64,000 nucleotides of DNA from positions 124,001 through 188,000 of the forward strand of contig JBBROM010000001.1 of NCBI GenBank assembly GCA_038229415.1, read 5' to 3'. Origin of the DNA: JANXUR01 sp038229415. GTDB lineage: Bacteria > Acidobacteriota > Terriglobia > Terriglobales > Acidobacteriaceae. Below, one piece after another: positions 17,608-25,748 of the stretch; the first letter of the stretch is position 1, and each line of letters opens with the position of its first letter. The translations under genes and the position numbers were made by a program. Under the pieces are notes generated by a model. That model did no database searches. It saw nothing but the letters and a program-made list of their open reading frames with translations, and had not been told where the DNA came from.

Positions 17608-18369
17608 CTATTGCGCCAGCGCCTCCAGCGCCGGAACGTTTCGTATCACCATGTTCGAGCCGCGCAATTCCAGCACGTCGCTGCGCCGTAGGTCGCCCAG
17701 CAGTCGCGTTACGGTCTCGCGCGACGCGCCAATCATCTGCGCCATCTCTTCGTGGGTAAATCGCGTACGCATCTGCACGGGCTGCGCGCCGCCTCGGCCG
17801 GAAGGGTTCGTCGCATCCGGCGGTGTCCACGAGAGCAGCAGGCGCGCCAACTTGCCGATGGAAGACGGTGCCAGCACGATGTCATGCAGCTCCTGAAACG
17901 CCGCGAGATATTCGCGGCCCAACTCGCGGGCTGCGTGCATGCCTGCTTCGCCTTCTTCCTGAAAAAACTGCGTCAACGACTCCTTGTCAATAAATTTGAC
18001 CTGGCAGGCGGTTTCGGCCTGGGCCGTCAGTTCGTAGGGACGGTCGAGGGTGACGGCGCTCAATCCGAGTACGGTGCCAGACTCGGCCATCTTCAAAATC
18101 AAGCCCTTGCCGCGCACCGAAACCGTGGAAAGTTTGACGCGTCCCTGGCACAGCACGAACACGCCGCGCACCGGCTGCTCCTCCATAAACAGCAGTGCAC
18201 CTTGCGGATAGATCATCAGGTGCCCGAGAGCACTGAATTTGCGCAGCGTTTCGGTGGAAAAATGACAAAACATGGTCGGCCTGCGCAGCTTGCACTCGAC
18301 GCAACTGGGGATTGGCGCAAGTCCGCGCATCTGTAGCGCAGCCGTTCCCCGGGTGTGACTGGATGCCAT
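17608..18369 (-). CDS. Crp/FNR-family transcriptional regulator with FNR-like cysteines
   Basis: 253 residues. A cyclic-nucleotide-binding-like beta roll (about 40-150: YPQGALLFMEEQPVRGVFV) is joined by the dimer helix to a winged helix with FTHEEMAQMIGASRETVTRL, the FNR-type recognition helix. The N-terminus has Cys at 23, 26 and 35 and another Cys at 122; the E. coli FNR cluster ligands are 20, 23, 29 and 122, so an iron-sulphur redox switch is plausible though the C26-C35 spacing is longer. A fifth Cys is at 74. It would sense oxygen or NO and bind FNR-type sites. Targets are not evident in the neighbourhood. Confidence 0.88.
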   Translation of the reverse strand: MASSHTRGTAALQMRGLAPIPSCVECKLRRPTMFCHFSTETLRKFSALGHLMIYPQGALLFMEEQPVRGVFVLCQGRVKLSTVSVRGKGLILKMAESGTVLGLSAVTLDRPYELTAQAETACQVKFIDKESLTQFFQEEGEAGMHAARELGREYLAAFQELHDIVLAPSSIGKLARLLLSWTPPDATNPSGRGGAQPVQMRTRFTHEEMAQMIGASRETVTRLLGDLRRSDVLELRGSNMVIRNVPALEALAQ

Positions 18370-18658
18370 GCCGCCTCTCTCCTCAAGGAGAGATCAGGGT
18401 GCACTTTGGGGGCCGTACCTTGGGAAAAGCAAAAATGAGCGAAAAAAGGCGTTCTAGTTCCGAGTCGGGACGGATGGTTCCGTTGCGGGATGGAAAATGA
18501 GGGCGGCGGACCGGTGCTGCCGGAATGTCGGCAGCAGGTTTGGGCAGATTGGCGGGGGAGGGCGTGTCTTGTGACGTCTGAAACTGCCCCACTCAAGCCA
18601 ACAGCGGGCTTGAATGGGCCACCGATGACCCGGTGAAGGTTGGAGGGCGTCCACAGCC
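18370..18658. other. Intergenic region between the Crp/FNR gene and a small conserved ORF
   Basis: About 290 bp with no gene recognised. It must hold the promoter of the minus-strand regulator. Short local hairpins occur (for example CTCTCCTCAAGGAGAG just upstream of that gene), but no defined operator was identified. Confidence 0.3.
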
Positions 18659-18664
18659 TATAAT
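18659..18664 (+). promoter_or_regulatory. Consensus -10 box of a leaderless small gene
   Basis: A perfect TATAAT lies 7 nt before the ATG at 18672, leaving no room for a ribosome binding site. A clear -35 was not found. Confidence 0.5.
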
Positions 18665-18671
18665 TCCTGGC

Positions 18672-18914
18672 ATGGCCCGGGGATGGGAGAGCAAGTCGGT
18701 GGAGTCGCAGCAAGAAGAGCGGGAGGCGGCGAAAGCGGAGGTGCCTGCACCCAGCGTCGCCGAGCAGGAGCGCATGCGGGAACTCGGAGGATTGCAGCTT
18801 TCGCGGCAGCGGATTCTCAGCCAGCTGGCGTGTGCTCGCGGCAACCATCAATCCATGTTAAGGGCGGCGCTGGCGGAGTTGGAAGCGAAGATTGCAGTGC
18901 TGATGTCATCGTGA
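18672..18914 (+). CDS. Small conserved-looking hypothetical protein, leaderless
   Basis: 80 residues from ATG 18672. It begins MARGWESKSVESQQEERE, is charged and rich in Ala, Glu, Arg and Gln, and is predicted helical throughout (LQLSRQRILSQLACARGNH). No signal peptide or membrane segment. The family is not assigned to a function; proteins with this N-terminus seem common in Acidobacteriota, which is recollection, not a search. TATAAT only 7 nt upstream supports it being expressed. Not to be confused with the longer reading from 18633. Confidence 0.6.
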   Translation: MARGWESKSVESQQEEREAAKAEVPAPSVAEQERMRELGGLQLSRQRILSQLACARGNHQSMLRAALAELEAKIAVLMSS

Positions 18915-18967
18915 ATCGCGTATTCGCCGGTGATGTATCGAGGTCTTGTCCGGCGTAGATCCCTCAT

Positions 18968-19064
18968 TCGTCCTTTCAGGACTTGATTCGCTCCCTGATG
19001 CTACCCCGGCACTCCGCTTCGCTCCGTACCGGGCTTACCTCATTCCGTGCCGTTGGCACGAGAC
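18968..19064. repeat. Mosaic palindromic repeat, family B (right-arm type)
   Basis: Contains CCTTTCAGGACTTG, then CCCGGCACTCCGCTTCGCTC...ACCGGGCTTACCTCA, then CCGTGCCGTTGGCACGAG. The same three blocks in the same order occur at 54187-54280. It is non-coding and lies between the small ORF and purS. Confidence 0.65.
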
Positions 19065-19197
19065 GTCAACCCACCCGCACATCGAAGCCTAACCTCAGGG
19101 TTGAAGCCCAATTCTTTTGTATGGTGGCTGGCGAGGCGCTGGAAGCGGCGCTCAACCGTGACGCCTGACACCGGAGTTTGCTGCTGTGGCTAAAGCG

Positions 19198-19244
19198 TTC
19201 GGGGCTTTGCCCCAACTGGACGGGCGAGGCGCCCGTCCCACACG
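19198..19244. repeat. Palindromic repeat, family B (GGACGGGC module)
   Basis: TTCGGGGCTTTGCCCCAACTGGACGGGCGAGGCGCCCGTCCCACACG: two adjacent hairpins, GGGGC/GCCCC and GGACGGGCG/CGCCCGTCC. Related modules are at 33125-33173, 39996-40046 (inverted), 40061-40114 and 54281-54330. The stems differ in sequence but keep pairing. Confidence 0.65.
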
Positions 19245-19281
19245 TGCCCATGCCCCCTTCCCGTATAATTTTCTCACTCTT

Positions 19282-19524
19282 ATGAAAGCTTACGTTTACG
19301 TTTCGCTGAAGAAAAGTGTCCTCGACCCGCAGGGCAAGACGATTCATGGTGCTCTGGCCAAGATGGGCTACAAGTCGGTGGCCGACGTGCGGCAGGGCAA
19401 GTATTTCGAGATTGTGCTCGACGGCATGAGTCTCGACGAGGCCAAGGTTGAGGTGGAGCGCATGGCGCGCGAGGTGCTCACCAATACTGTGATTGAGGAA
19501 TACCGGTTTGTGATTGAAGAGTAG
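19282..19524 (+). CDS. purS: Phosphoribosylformylglycinamidine synthase subunit PurS
   Basis: 80 residues from ATG 19282. PurS is the small dimeric subunit that bridges PurL and PurQ in the fourth step of purine synthesis (FGAR to FGAM). AYVYVSLKKSVLDPQGKTIH, VADVRQGKYFEIVLDG and the C-terminal VLTNTVIEEYRFVIEE are characteristic. Length is standard. TATAAT at 19264-19269 is only 12 nt before the ATG and no Shine-Dalgarno is seen, so the leader is minimal. Unusually, purQ and purL are not adjacent; glmS follows after repeats. Upstream in-frame codons belong to repeat sequence. Confidence 0.95.
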   Translation: MKAYVYVSLKKSVLDPQGKTIHGALAKMGYKSVADVRQGKYFEIVLDGMSLDEAKVEVERMAREVLTNTVIEEYRFVIEE

Positions 19525-19539
19525 GGCCTGGGCTAGCAG

Positions 19540-19573
19540 CCCACGTCTCGAACGGCGCGAGACGTGGGGCACC
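19540..19573. repeat. Hairpin of repeat family C after purS
   Basis: CCCACGTCTCG (19540-19550) pairs with CGAGACGTGGG downstream and ends GGGGCACC as in the 10684-10791 element. It lies 15 bp after the purS stop and may act as its terminator. Confidence 0.55.
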
Positions 19574-19622
19574 CTGTTTTGTGTCTGAAACCGCTGGCGC
19601 TATGGGTGGTGTGCTTGGAGTA

Positions 19623-19689
19623 GGGGTCCTTCGACTTTCGCAAGAGACCGCGCAAACAGCGCGGTCTCTTGCTGCGCTCAGGATGACAC
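19623..19689. repeat. REP-like palindrome, family A copy 1
   Basis: Conserved ends GGGGTCCTTCGACTT and GCTCAGGATGACAC enclose a perfect stem GCAAGAGACCGCGC / GCGCGGTCTCTTGC with a 5-nt loop. Located between purS and glmS. Confidence 0.8.
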
Positions 19690-19719
19690 AGTTTTGAATT
19701 TTGCGGCTCACAAGAGAGG

Positions 19720-19725
19720 TAATCT
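19720..19725 (+). promoter_or_regulatory. Candidate -10 hexamer of leaderless glmS
   Basis: TAATCT lies exactly 6 nt before the glmS ATG at 19732. AGAGAGG is present but further than a usual Shine-Dalgarno. No glmS ribozyme core was recognised in the short upstream space. Confidence 0.45.
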
Positions 19726-19731
19726 CCTTCC

Positions 19732-21660
19732 ATGTGCGGAATTGTTGGATACGTTGGCAAAAAGCCGGTCTTTTCGGTGATCATTGACGGCCTGCGCCGT
19801 CTGGAATATCGCGGCTACGACTCGGCTGGAATTGCGGTGGGCGGCGATGGCGATGGGCTGCAACTGCGGCGCGCGCAAGGCAAGCTGCGCAATCTGGAAG
19901 AGGTCATCAAGCAGCATCCGTTGACGGGAACGTATGGCATTGGCCACACGCGCTGGGCTACGCATGGGCGACCGACGGAAGAGAATGCGCATCCGCATCG
20001 CGACTGCACTGGGCGGCTGGTGGTGGTGCACAACGGTATCGTCGAAAACTACCTCGCGCTGAAGAAGCAGCTGATCGCCGAGGGCCACAAGTTCGTCACC
20101 GAGACGGACACGGAGATTATTGCGCACCTGATGGAGGACTATATCAGTGGGTCTCCGAAGCAGCGGGAGGAAGTGGTGAAGACGGGCGCGTCGCACCCGG
20201 CGATACATCCGATGAAGCTGGAAGATGCGTTGCGGGCGACGGTGAAGCGGTTGACGGGCGTGTTTGCGCTGGTGACGATTTCCGCCGACGAGCCGGAGAC
20301 GATTGTGGCGGCGCGCAGCGGGCCTCCGGTGGTGATTGGGATTGGCAAGGACAACTCCGAGTTTTTTGTGGCGTCGGATGTGCCGGCGGTGCTGCCGCAC
20401 ACGCGCGATCTTTTCTTTTTGCATGATGGCGATGTTGCGATTGTCACGCCCGCAGGTGTGCGCGTGACGGACTTTGATGGCAACGCGATTCAGCGTGAGG
20501 TGCAGCACATCACGTGGGATCCGATCATGGCAGAAAAGGGCGGCTACAAGCACTTTATGCTCAAGGAAATTTACGAGCAGCCGCGCGCGGTGCGGGACAC
20601 ATTGCTGGGGCGGGTGTCACAGGATTCGGGCAAGGTGTTTTTGGGGGAGATGAATATTGCGGATGACGACTTCCGCAATATGAGTCGGTTGAACATTGCG
20701 GCGTGTGGCACCAGTTGGCATGCGGGGCTGGCAGGCAAGTTCATGATTGAGCGGCTGGCACGGGTTCCGGTTGAGGTGGATTACGCCAGCGAGTGGCGCT
20801 ATCGCGATCCGATTGTGCTGAAGGATTCGATTACGTTGCTGATTACGCAGTCGGGCGAAACGGCCGACACGATTGCCGCGCAGCGGCAGGCGAAGCAAGA
20901 AGGGTCGAAGACGCTGGCGATTTGCAACGTGGTGGGGTCGGCGATTACGCGCGAGGCTGAAGGCACGATTTACACGCACGCCGGACCGGAGATTGGCGTC
21001 GCTTCCACGAAGGCGTTTACCGGGCAACTGACCGCGCTCTATTTGCTGGCGCTTTATCTCGGGCAGGTACGGGGGACGCTGTCGCCGGAGCGCATCAAGA
21101 ATCTGGTGGGCGAACTCACGAAGCTGCCCGGCAAGCTGGAGCAGATTCTGACGAAGGGCTATGACGCGCAATGCGCGGCGCTGGCCAAGCAATATCATCG
21201 GGCGGAAGACTTTTTATTTTTGGGGCGGGGCGTGCATTATCCGATTGCGCTAGAAGGTGCGCTGAAGTTGAAGGAGATCAGCTACATTCACGCGGAAGGG
21301 TATCCGGCCGGTGAGATGAAGCATGGGCCGAATGCGCTGATAGATGAAGATTTGCCGAGTGTGGTGATCGCGACGTGCGATCGCGGAGATGCGGCGTCAG
21401 TGACCAGATACGAAAAGACGATGTCGAATTTGCAGGAAGTGACGGCGCGTTCAGGCAAGGTGATTGCCATTGCGACGGAAGGCGATCACGACATCGCAGA
21501 GACGGCGGATCATGTGCTGTATGTGCCCCACGCGCCGGAAGAATTGTCGGCGATATTGGAGATTGTGCCGATGCAGTTGCTGGCGTATCACATAGCGGTG
21601 CGACGGGGATGTGATGTGGACCAGCCGCGGAACTTGGCCAAGAGCGTTACGGTGGAGTAG
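19732..21660 (+). CDS. glmS: Glutamine--fructose-6-phosphate aminotransferase (isomerizing)
   Basis: Makes glucosamine-6-phosphate from fructose-6-phosphate and glutamine, the entry to peptidoglycan and LPS amino sugars. Catalytic Cys2 in MCGIVGYVGKKP; glutaminase domain motifs YDSAGIA and GHTRWATHGRPTEENAHPH. Two SIS domains follow: TLLITQSGETADTIAAQRQA and VASTKAFTGQLTALYLL, then FLFLGRGVHYPIALEGALKL, and the end reads DQPRNLAKSVTVE as expected. 642 residues; an insertion after the glutaminase region (around residues 140-165) lengthens it slightly. The short 5' space contains no ribozyme, so feedback by glmS riboswitch is not seen. Confidence 0.97.
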   Translation: MCGIVGYVGKKPVFSVIIDGLRRLEYRGYDSAGIAVGGDGDGLQLRRAQGKLRNLEEVIKQHPLTGTYGIGHTRWATHGRPTEENAHPHRDCTGRLVVVHNGIVENYLALKKQLIAEGHKFVTETDTEIIAHLMEDYISGSPKQREEVVKTGASHPAIHPMKLEDALRATVKRLTGVFALVTISADEPETIVAARSGPPVVIGIGKDNSEFFVASDVPAVLPHTRDLFFLHDGDVAIVTPAGVRVTDFDGNAIQREVQHITWDPIMAEKGGYKHFMLKEIYEQPRAVRDTLLGRVSQDSGKVFLGEMNIADDDFRNMSRLNIAACGTSWHAGLAGKFMIERLARVPVEVDYASEWRYRDPIVLKDSITLLITQSGETADTIAAQRQAKQEGSKTLAICNVVGSAITREAEGTIYTHAGPEIGVASTKAFTGQLTALYLLALYLGQVRGTLSPERIKNLVGELTKLPGKLEQILTKGYDAQCAALAKQYHRAEDFLFLGRGVHYPIALEGALKLKEISYIHAEGYPAGEMKHGPNALIDEDLPSVVIATCDRGDAASVTRYEKTMSNLQEVTARSGKVIAIATEGDHDIAETADHVLYVPHAPEELSAILEIVPMQLLAYHIAVRRGCDVDQPRNLAKSVTVE

Positions 21661-21689
21661 GGGCCGCGACGCACGCCTTGCGCAAATGT

Positions 21690-22148
21690 CTATGGCCGCG
21701 CGAACTTACGCGGATTGATTGCGTTGATGCCGCTGTAGCGTGTGAAGTCAGAGTCGTTGAAGGTTAGGATTTGTGAAATCCCGTTGACGATCATCACGGC
21801 AGCTAGCCGCGCGTCGTGGACTTGGACGCCGCGAACTTGATGGGTGATGAGCAGGTTCCGAAATACCGCAAATGTTCCTGACGGCTCCGGCAGGACATGG
21901 AGTTCGTGCCCCAGAAGATTCAGGCGATCTGAAGTTTCGGCAGGCGATAGCCCGAAACCGTTATTAGCCAGTGGGCGCGTGCTCACGTTCCAATACTCAG
22001 CAACATTCTGCAAGGCGCAGCACAGCTTAGTGCCTCCTGCGGAGAGTTGCACCGCGGCATCGTTCAGCACGCGATTCTCGGGATCGAACACGTTGGAGAT
22101 TCGCAGCAGGACGTTTGTGTCCAAGAGGCAGAAGCCGTCGAGTTCCAT
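21690..22148 (-). CDS. VapC-type PIN-domain toxin
   Basis: 152 residues. PIN ribonuclease fold with the acidic metal-binding residues in LLDTNVLLRISN (Asp about 9), VAEYWNVSTRP (Glu), VHDARLAAVMIVNG (Asp) and LTFNDSDFTRY (Asp). Such toxins cleave tRNA or rRNA when not neutralised. Its ATG overlaps the stop of the upstream antitoxin by one base (TGATG), the normal antitoxin-first layout. It is convergent with glmS, 29 bp away. Active residues look complete. A homologous antitoxin without partner lies at 25749-26045. Confidence 0.9.
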   Translation of the reverse strand: MELDGFCLLDTNVLLRISNVFDPENRVLNDAAVQLSAGGTKLCCALQNVAEYWNVSTRPLANNGFGLSPAETSDRLNLLGHELHVLPEPSGTFAVFRNLLITHQVRGVQVHDARLAAVMIVNGISQILTFNDSDFTRYSGINAINPRKFARP

Positions 22149-22408
22149 CAGTCGTGGTCTTGGTAAATGCTTTCGCGACTGAAGGCTTCAATCGGCAGAG
22201 GTGGAACGCGGCCAGGCGGGAGCGCCATCGCTCGCAGGAACTCCGCCAAGGTTTCCGGCGTGAATATTCCGCGGGTATCCTCAGTCTCGGACGGGAGTGT
22301 CCTCTCGATAAGGCTCAGCAGGTAGGCAGACGCATCCATGCCTCGCGCCTCGGCTTCTTTGGCTACGCGGCGCTCGACTTCTTCGGAGAGTTCGAGTTGG
22401 ATGGTCAT
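22148..22408 (-). CDS. VapB-like antitoxin (ribbon-helix-helix type)
   Basis: 86 residues from ATG 22408, preceded by CAGGAG. The N-terminus MTIQLELSEEVERRVAKEA fits a beta-strand plus helix as in ribbon-helix-helix antitoxins; the C-terminal part FTPETLAEFLRAMALPPGRV with PIEAFSRESIYQDHD likely wraps the toxin. It would bind the shared promoter and neutralise the PIN toxin encoded immediately downstream with a 1-nt overlap. A longer reading from 22429 has no support. The same design is seen in the orphan protein at 25749-26045. Confidence 0.85.
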   Translation of the reverse strand: MTIQLELSEEVERRVAKEAEARGMDASAYLLSLIERTLPSETEDTRGIFTPETLAEFLRAMALPPGRVPPLPIEAFSRESIYQDHD

Positions 22409-22520
22409 GGAAACTCCTGCCGAAGTCAATCGACTTCAATTTCATTATATTCCCACCCACGATTGGAATGGCGATAGGTCGCGGCGGTGGCATATACTCA
22501 GCGCGTCTGGGGGTTGCACC

Positions 22521-23381
22521 GTGAGAACATCTGTCAGGCTGCTGCTCTGCTTAATCATCATCGCGAACGTTGCCAGAGTGCGGGCCGAGGTTTTTCGGGG
22601 CATCGAGCCGGAGATGACGCTGGGCCAGATCAAGGCACTTTTCCCTGGCGCGACGTTTGAAGTGGTTGGTGCCGCTTGGGTAACAGAGAACGATGCCTTC
22701 TTTCGAATGACTGGCACTGGTTTGCCCGGCAGGACATACTTGGCTTTTCACGATCCAAGACCTGAGAATCGGCGGTATAGTGAGGAGGCGGCGGCCAGAG
22801 TGTCCGAACTTGAAAAACACCCTGGCCCAGCGAGCGATAGCGAATCGCTCTCGACTGAACGCCTTATTCGCGACTCCTTTGGAAAATGGGCAAGCGAGCC
22901 TGACGAGGAGGCCCTGACGATCTCGTGGATACGGTGGGGTCCTGACGAACCAATACCATTGGCGAGATACGTCTCACACTACGGAGCGCCCGAGAAGTCG
23001 GGCTTCGCCGAAGACGATATGCGGCCGTACAGGGCCTGGCCCAAGAGGGGCGTAAAGGTAAACCTTACAGACGACGAGAAGAATGTCGCATCGGTCGAAT
23101 TCGAGTTCACAAACAGCGAGATGTATACGCACTGCATGGAGAAGGTTCGCACAAAAGCGGATACAAGCGCCCGGGCTCAACTGGAAGTTGGCTGCAAGGC
23201 ACGTTACCCAACGGCAGTAGCAGGAGCACCTGTGGTGCCGAACACAAAGCGCAACCTCGCGGGTTTCGCCCAGCGCACCTCGCAACCCGTGCGCAACTTG
23301 ACAATAACTCACTCACATCTTATCCTAATAGTAGGAGCAATGCTCCGAGGAATGGCATTTTGTTGTATGCAAAGCAGTTAG
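22521..23381 (+). CDS. Exported hypothetical protein overlapping the dnaK promoter
   Basis: 286 residues from GTG 22521, starting with a signal peptide (VRTSVRLLLCLIIIANVARV...). A TATACT box lies at 22493-22498. The body is hydrophilic, with EPEMTLGQIKALFPGATFEV resembling proteins where a short motif repeats 'gi..g.t.e.v...fp'; no family was recognised. Two Cys (YTHCMEKV, LEVGCKAR) could bond. From about 23290 its codons run through the dnaK promoter and HAIR site, and the last 25 residues (hydrophobic, Cys-rich) look accidental, so the original stop may have been lost. Functional role unknown. Confidence 0.6.
   Translation: MRTSVRLLLCLIIIANVARVRAEVFRGIEPEMTLGQIKALFPGATFEVVGAAWVTENDAFFRMTGTGLPGRTYLAFHDPRPENRRYSEEAAARVSELEKHPGPASDSESLSTERLIRDSFGKWASEPDEEALTISWIRWGPDEPIPLARYVSHYGAPEKSGFAEDDMRPYRAWPKRGVKVNLTDDEKNVASVEFEFTNSEMYTHCMEKVRTKADTSARAQLEVGCKARYPTAVAGAPVVPNTKRNLAGFAQRTSQPVRNLTITHSHLILIVGAMLRGMAFCCMQSS
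23297..23317 (+). promoter_or_regulatory. HAIR-like HspR operator at the dnaK promoter
   Basis: CTTGACA-N7-ACTCACA matches the HspR inverted repeat CTTGAGT-N7-ACTCAAG at 5 of 7 bases in each half with the exact 7-nt spacing. It overlaps the -35 box, where a repressor would block polymerase. Confidence 0.6.
23298..23326 (+). promoter_or_regulatory. Sigma-70 promoter of dnaK
   Basis: Perfect -35 TTGACA (23298-23303), 17-bp spacer, -10 TATCCT (23321-23326, four of six consensus bases). It would give a leader of about 135 nt before dnaK. The HAIR-like operator overlaps it. Confidence 0.65.
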
Positions 23382-23466
23382 CGGCGTCCACAGGTGCCTC
23401 GAACTGCCGAACGCGGGCTGCCAAAGGCCGTCCGTGGCTAGGATTTTGGATTAAGGAGAGCATTTT

Positions 23467-25404
23467 ATGGGCAAGATTATCGGTATTGACCTCGGCACGA
23501 CGAACTCGGTGGTGGCGGTGATGGAAGGTGGCGACCCCAAGGTGATCGCCAACGAAGAAGGCGGACGGACTACGCCTTCGGTCGTCGGATTTGCGGCGAA
23601 TGGGGAGCGGCTGGTTGGCCAGGTGGCCAAGCGGCAGGCGATTACCAATCCGCATAACACTGTGTATTCCATCAAGCGGTTTATGGGCCGCCGCTTCGAC
23701 GAAGTGAACGAAGAGATGAAGATGGTGCCGTACAAGGTTGTCCAGTCGGGCGACAACGTCGCAGTCTTCGCGCAGGATAAGGAATACACGCCACCGCAGG
23801 TTTCGGCGCTGATTCTGCAGAAGCTGAAGAAGGCTGCCGAGGACTACTTGGGCGAGCCGGTGACCGAAGCCGTCATCACTGTGCCGGCGTATTTTAACGA
23901 CGCGCAGCGGCAGGCGACCAAGGACGCGGGCAAAATTGCGGGCCTGGATGTGAAGCGCATCATCAACGAGCCGACGGCGGCGGCGTTGGCTTACGGGCTC
24001 GACAAGAAAAAGGACGAGACCATCGCCGTGTACGACTTTGGCGGCGGCACGTTTGACGTGTCAATTCTGGAAGTGGGCGAAGGCGTGATTGAGGTGAAGT
24101 CCACCAACGGCGACACGCATTTGGGCGGCGACAATATTGACCAGCGCATCGTCGAGTGGCTGATTGATGAGTTCAAGAAGGACGAAGGCCTTGACCTGCG
24201 CGGCAAGGGCAATGAAATGGCGTTGCAGCGTCTGCGCGATGCGGCCGAGCGCGCCAAGATTGAGCTTTCGACCACGATGGAGACGGAGATCAATTTGCCG
24301 TTTATCACGGCGGATGCGAGTGGGCCGAAGCATTTGGTGAAGCGGCTGACGCGCGCCAAGTTAGAGAGCATGATTGAGGACATTCTGAATCGCTCGATCG
24401 CTCCGTGCAAGCAGGCGATGAAGGACGCTGGCGTGACCGCCGACAAGATTGACGAGGTGGTGCTGGTCGGCGGGCAGACGCGCATGCCGCGGATTCAGGC
24501 GATTGTGAAGGAACTGTTTGGCAAAGAGCCGCACAAGGGCGTGAATCCTGACGAAGTGGTGGCTATTGGGGCGGCGCTGCAAGGCGGCGTGCTGGGCGGC
24601 GAAGTAAAAGATCTGCTGCTGCTGGACGTGACTCCGCTGACGCTTTCCATCGAGACCATGGGCGGAGTTTCCACGCAGATGATTGGTCGCAACACGACGA
24701 TTCCTACGCGGAAGACGGAGACATTTTCGACGGCGGCGGACAACCAGACGTCGGTGGAAGTGCATGTGCTGCAAGGTGAGCGTCCGCTGGCGCGCGATAA
24801 CCGCACGCTGGGCAAGTTCCAGTTGACGGGAATTCCTCCGGCGCCGCGCGGCGTGCCGCAGATTGAAGTGACGTTTGATATTGATGCGAACGGCATTTTG
24901 AATGTGACGGCGAAGGACACCGCGACCGGCAAGGATCAGAAGATTACGATCACGTCGTCTTCAGGCCTGAGCAAGGAAGAGGTGGAGCGCATGGCCAAGG
25001 AAGCCGATGCGCACTCGACGGAGGATAAGGCGAAGCGCGAGGAGATTGAGTCGCGCAATCAGCTGGATTCGCTGCTGTATAGCGTGGAGAAGATGCTGCG
25101 CGAGAATGGCGACAAGATTGGCCAGGCGGATCGCTCGAGCGTGGAGAACGCGATTGCCGATGCCAAGTCAGCGCTGACGGCGGGCGAAAAAGACGGCATG
25201 GACAAGGCGCGCGAGGCTCTGCAGGCCGCGTCACACAAACTGGCGGAAGAGATGTACAAGGCGGCAACGGCGGCGGGTGCGGCTCCGGGAGCGGGTGGTG
25301 ATGCGGCGCAGAACGGCGCTGGCCCGGGAGATGGCGCTGGCGCGGCGAAAAAGGACGAGGGCGTGATTGACGCCGAGTACGTGGATGTGGAGGAGAAGAA
25401 ATAG
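23467..25404 (+). CDS. dnaK: Chaperone protein DnaK (Hsp70)
   Basis: ATP-dependent chaperone of 645 residues. Nucleotide-binding signatures: IIGIDLGTTNSVVAVMEGG, VAVYDFGGGTFDVSILEV (as IAVYDFGGGTFDVSILEVG) and VVLVGGQTRMPRIQ. The substrate-binding domain begins LLLLDVTPLTLSIETMGGV and the lid is helical, ending in a Gly/Ala linker and the acidic tail DAEYVDVEEKK. AAGGAG lies upstream of the ATG. Its promoter carries a HspR-type operator, linking it to the repressor gene at 9060-9500. grpE is not in the window; dnaJ is 1.3 kb downstream after small accessory genes and repeats that interrupt the usual operon. Confidence 0.99.
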   Translation: MGKIIGIDLGTTNSVVAVMEGGDPKVIANEEGGRTTPSVVGFAANGERLVGQVAKRQAITNPHNTVYSIKRFMGRRFDEVNEEMKMVPYKVVQSGDNVAVFAQDKEYTPPQVSALILQKLKKAAEDYLGEPVTEAVITVPAYFNDAQRQATKDAGKIAGLDVKRIINEPTAAALAYGLDKKKDETIAVYDFGGGTFDVSILEVGEGVIEVKSTNGDTHLGGDNIDQRIVEWLIDEFKKDEGLDLRGKGNEMALQRLRDAAERAKIELSTTMETEINLPFITADASGPKHLVKRLTRAKLESMIEDILNRSIAPCKQAMKDAGVTADKIDEVVLVGGQTRMPRIQAIVKELFGKEPHKGVNPDEVVAIGAALQGGVLGGEVKDLLLLDVTPLTLSIETMGGVSTQMIGRNTTIPTRKTETFSTAADNQTSVEVHVLQGERPLARDNRTLGKFQLTGIPPAPRGVPQIEVTFDIDANGILNVTAKDTATGKDQKITITSSSGLSKEEVERMAKEADAHSTEDKAKREEIESRNQLDSLLYSVEKMLRENGDKIGQADRSSVENAIADAKSALTAGEKDGMDKAREALQAASHKLAEEMYKAATAAGAAPGAGGDAAQNGAGPGDGAGAAKKDEGVIDAEYVDVEEKK

Positions 25405-25405
25405 G

Positions 25406-25684
25406 ATGCCGACCGACAGGGTTCGTGGAAAACTGCACATCGTCAAGCACGAAGGTTTCGTTGGAATGGATTCTTCGTACTCCGTAGTGTTTATACACCA
25501 TGGACTTAGTTCCGGGAACCCTAAGTCAGTTAAGGATTGGGCCGCGATGAAGGAAATGCTAACGAATTTAGGGTTGGTAGTAGATAGGATGAATGAAGCT
25601 AAGACATATGCTGGCTCAGCGGAGGGATGTCTTCTTTCTGACGTAGAGGTAACTATCGATCAACTAAAGCGCTCTGGTCTCTAG
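25406..25684 (+). CDS. Hypothetical protein after dnaK
   Basis: 92 residues from ATG 25406, one base after the dnaK stop; a second ATG at MDSSYSVVFI is also possible. Codon use is more AT-rich and less biased than dnaK, suggesting an acquired gene. The text VVFIHHGLSSGNPKSVKDWA and AAMKEMLTNLGLVVDRMNEA suggests a small alpha/beta protein. No family recognised, no signal peptide. It may form the start of the accessory stretch that separates dnaK from dnaJ. Confidence 0.5.
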   Translation: MPTDRVRGKLHIVKHEGFVGMDSSYSVVFIHHGLSSGNPKSVKDWAAMKEMLTNLGLVVDRMNEAKTYAGSAEGCLLSDVEVTIDQLKRSGL

Positions 25685-25748
25685 CGCGACGGAGAATTCA
25701 CTGCGGATTTCTCGGAAGCGGTATGCTAGTTCAAGTCGGAGGGGAACC

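Noticed and set aside
19691..19731. glmS ribozyme/riboswitch upstream of glmS
   Set aside because: Only 41 bp separate the palindrome from the ATG; the conserved ribozyme core would not fit and was not seen.
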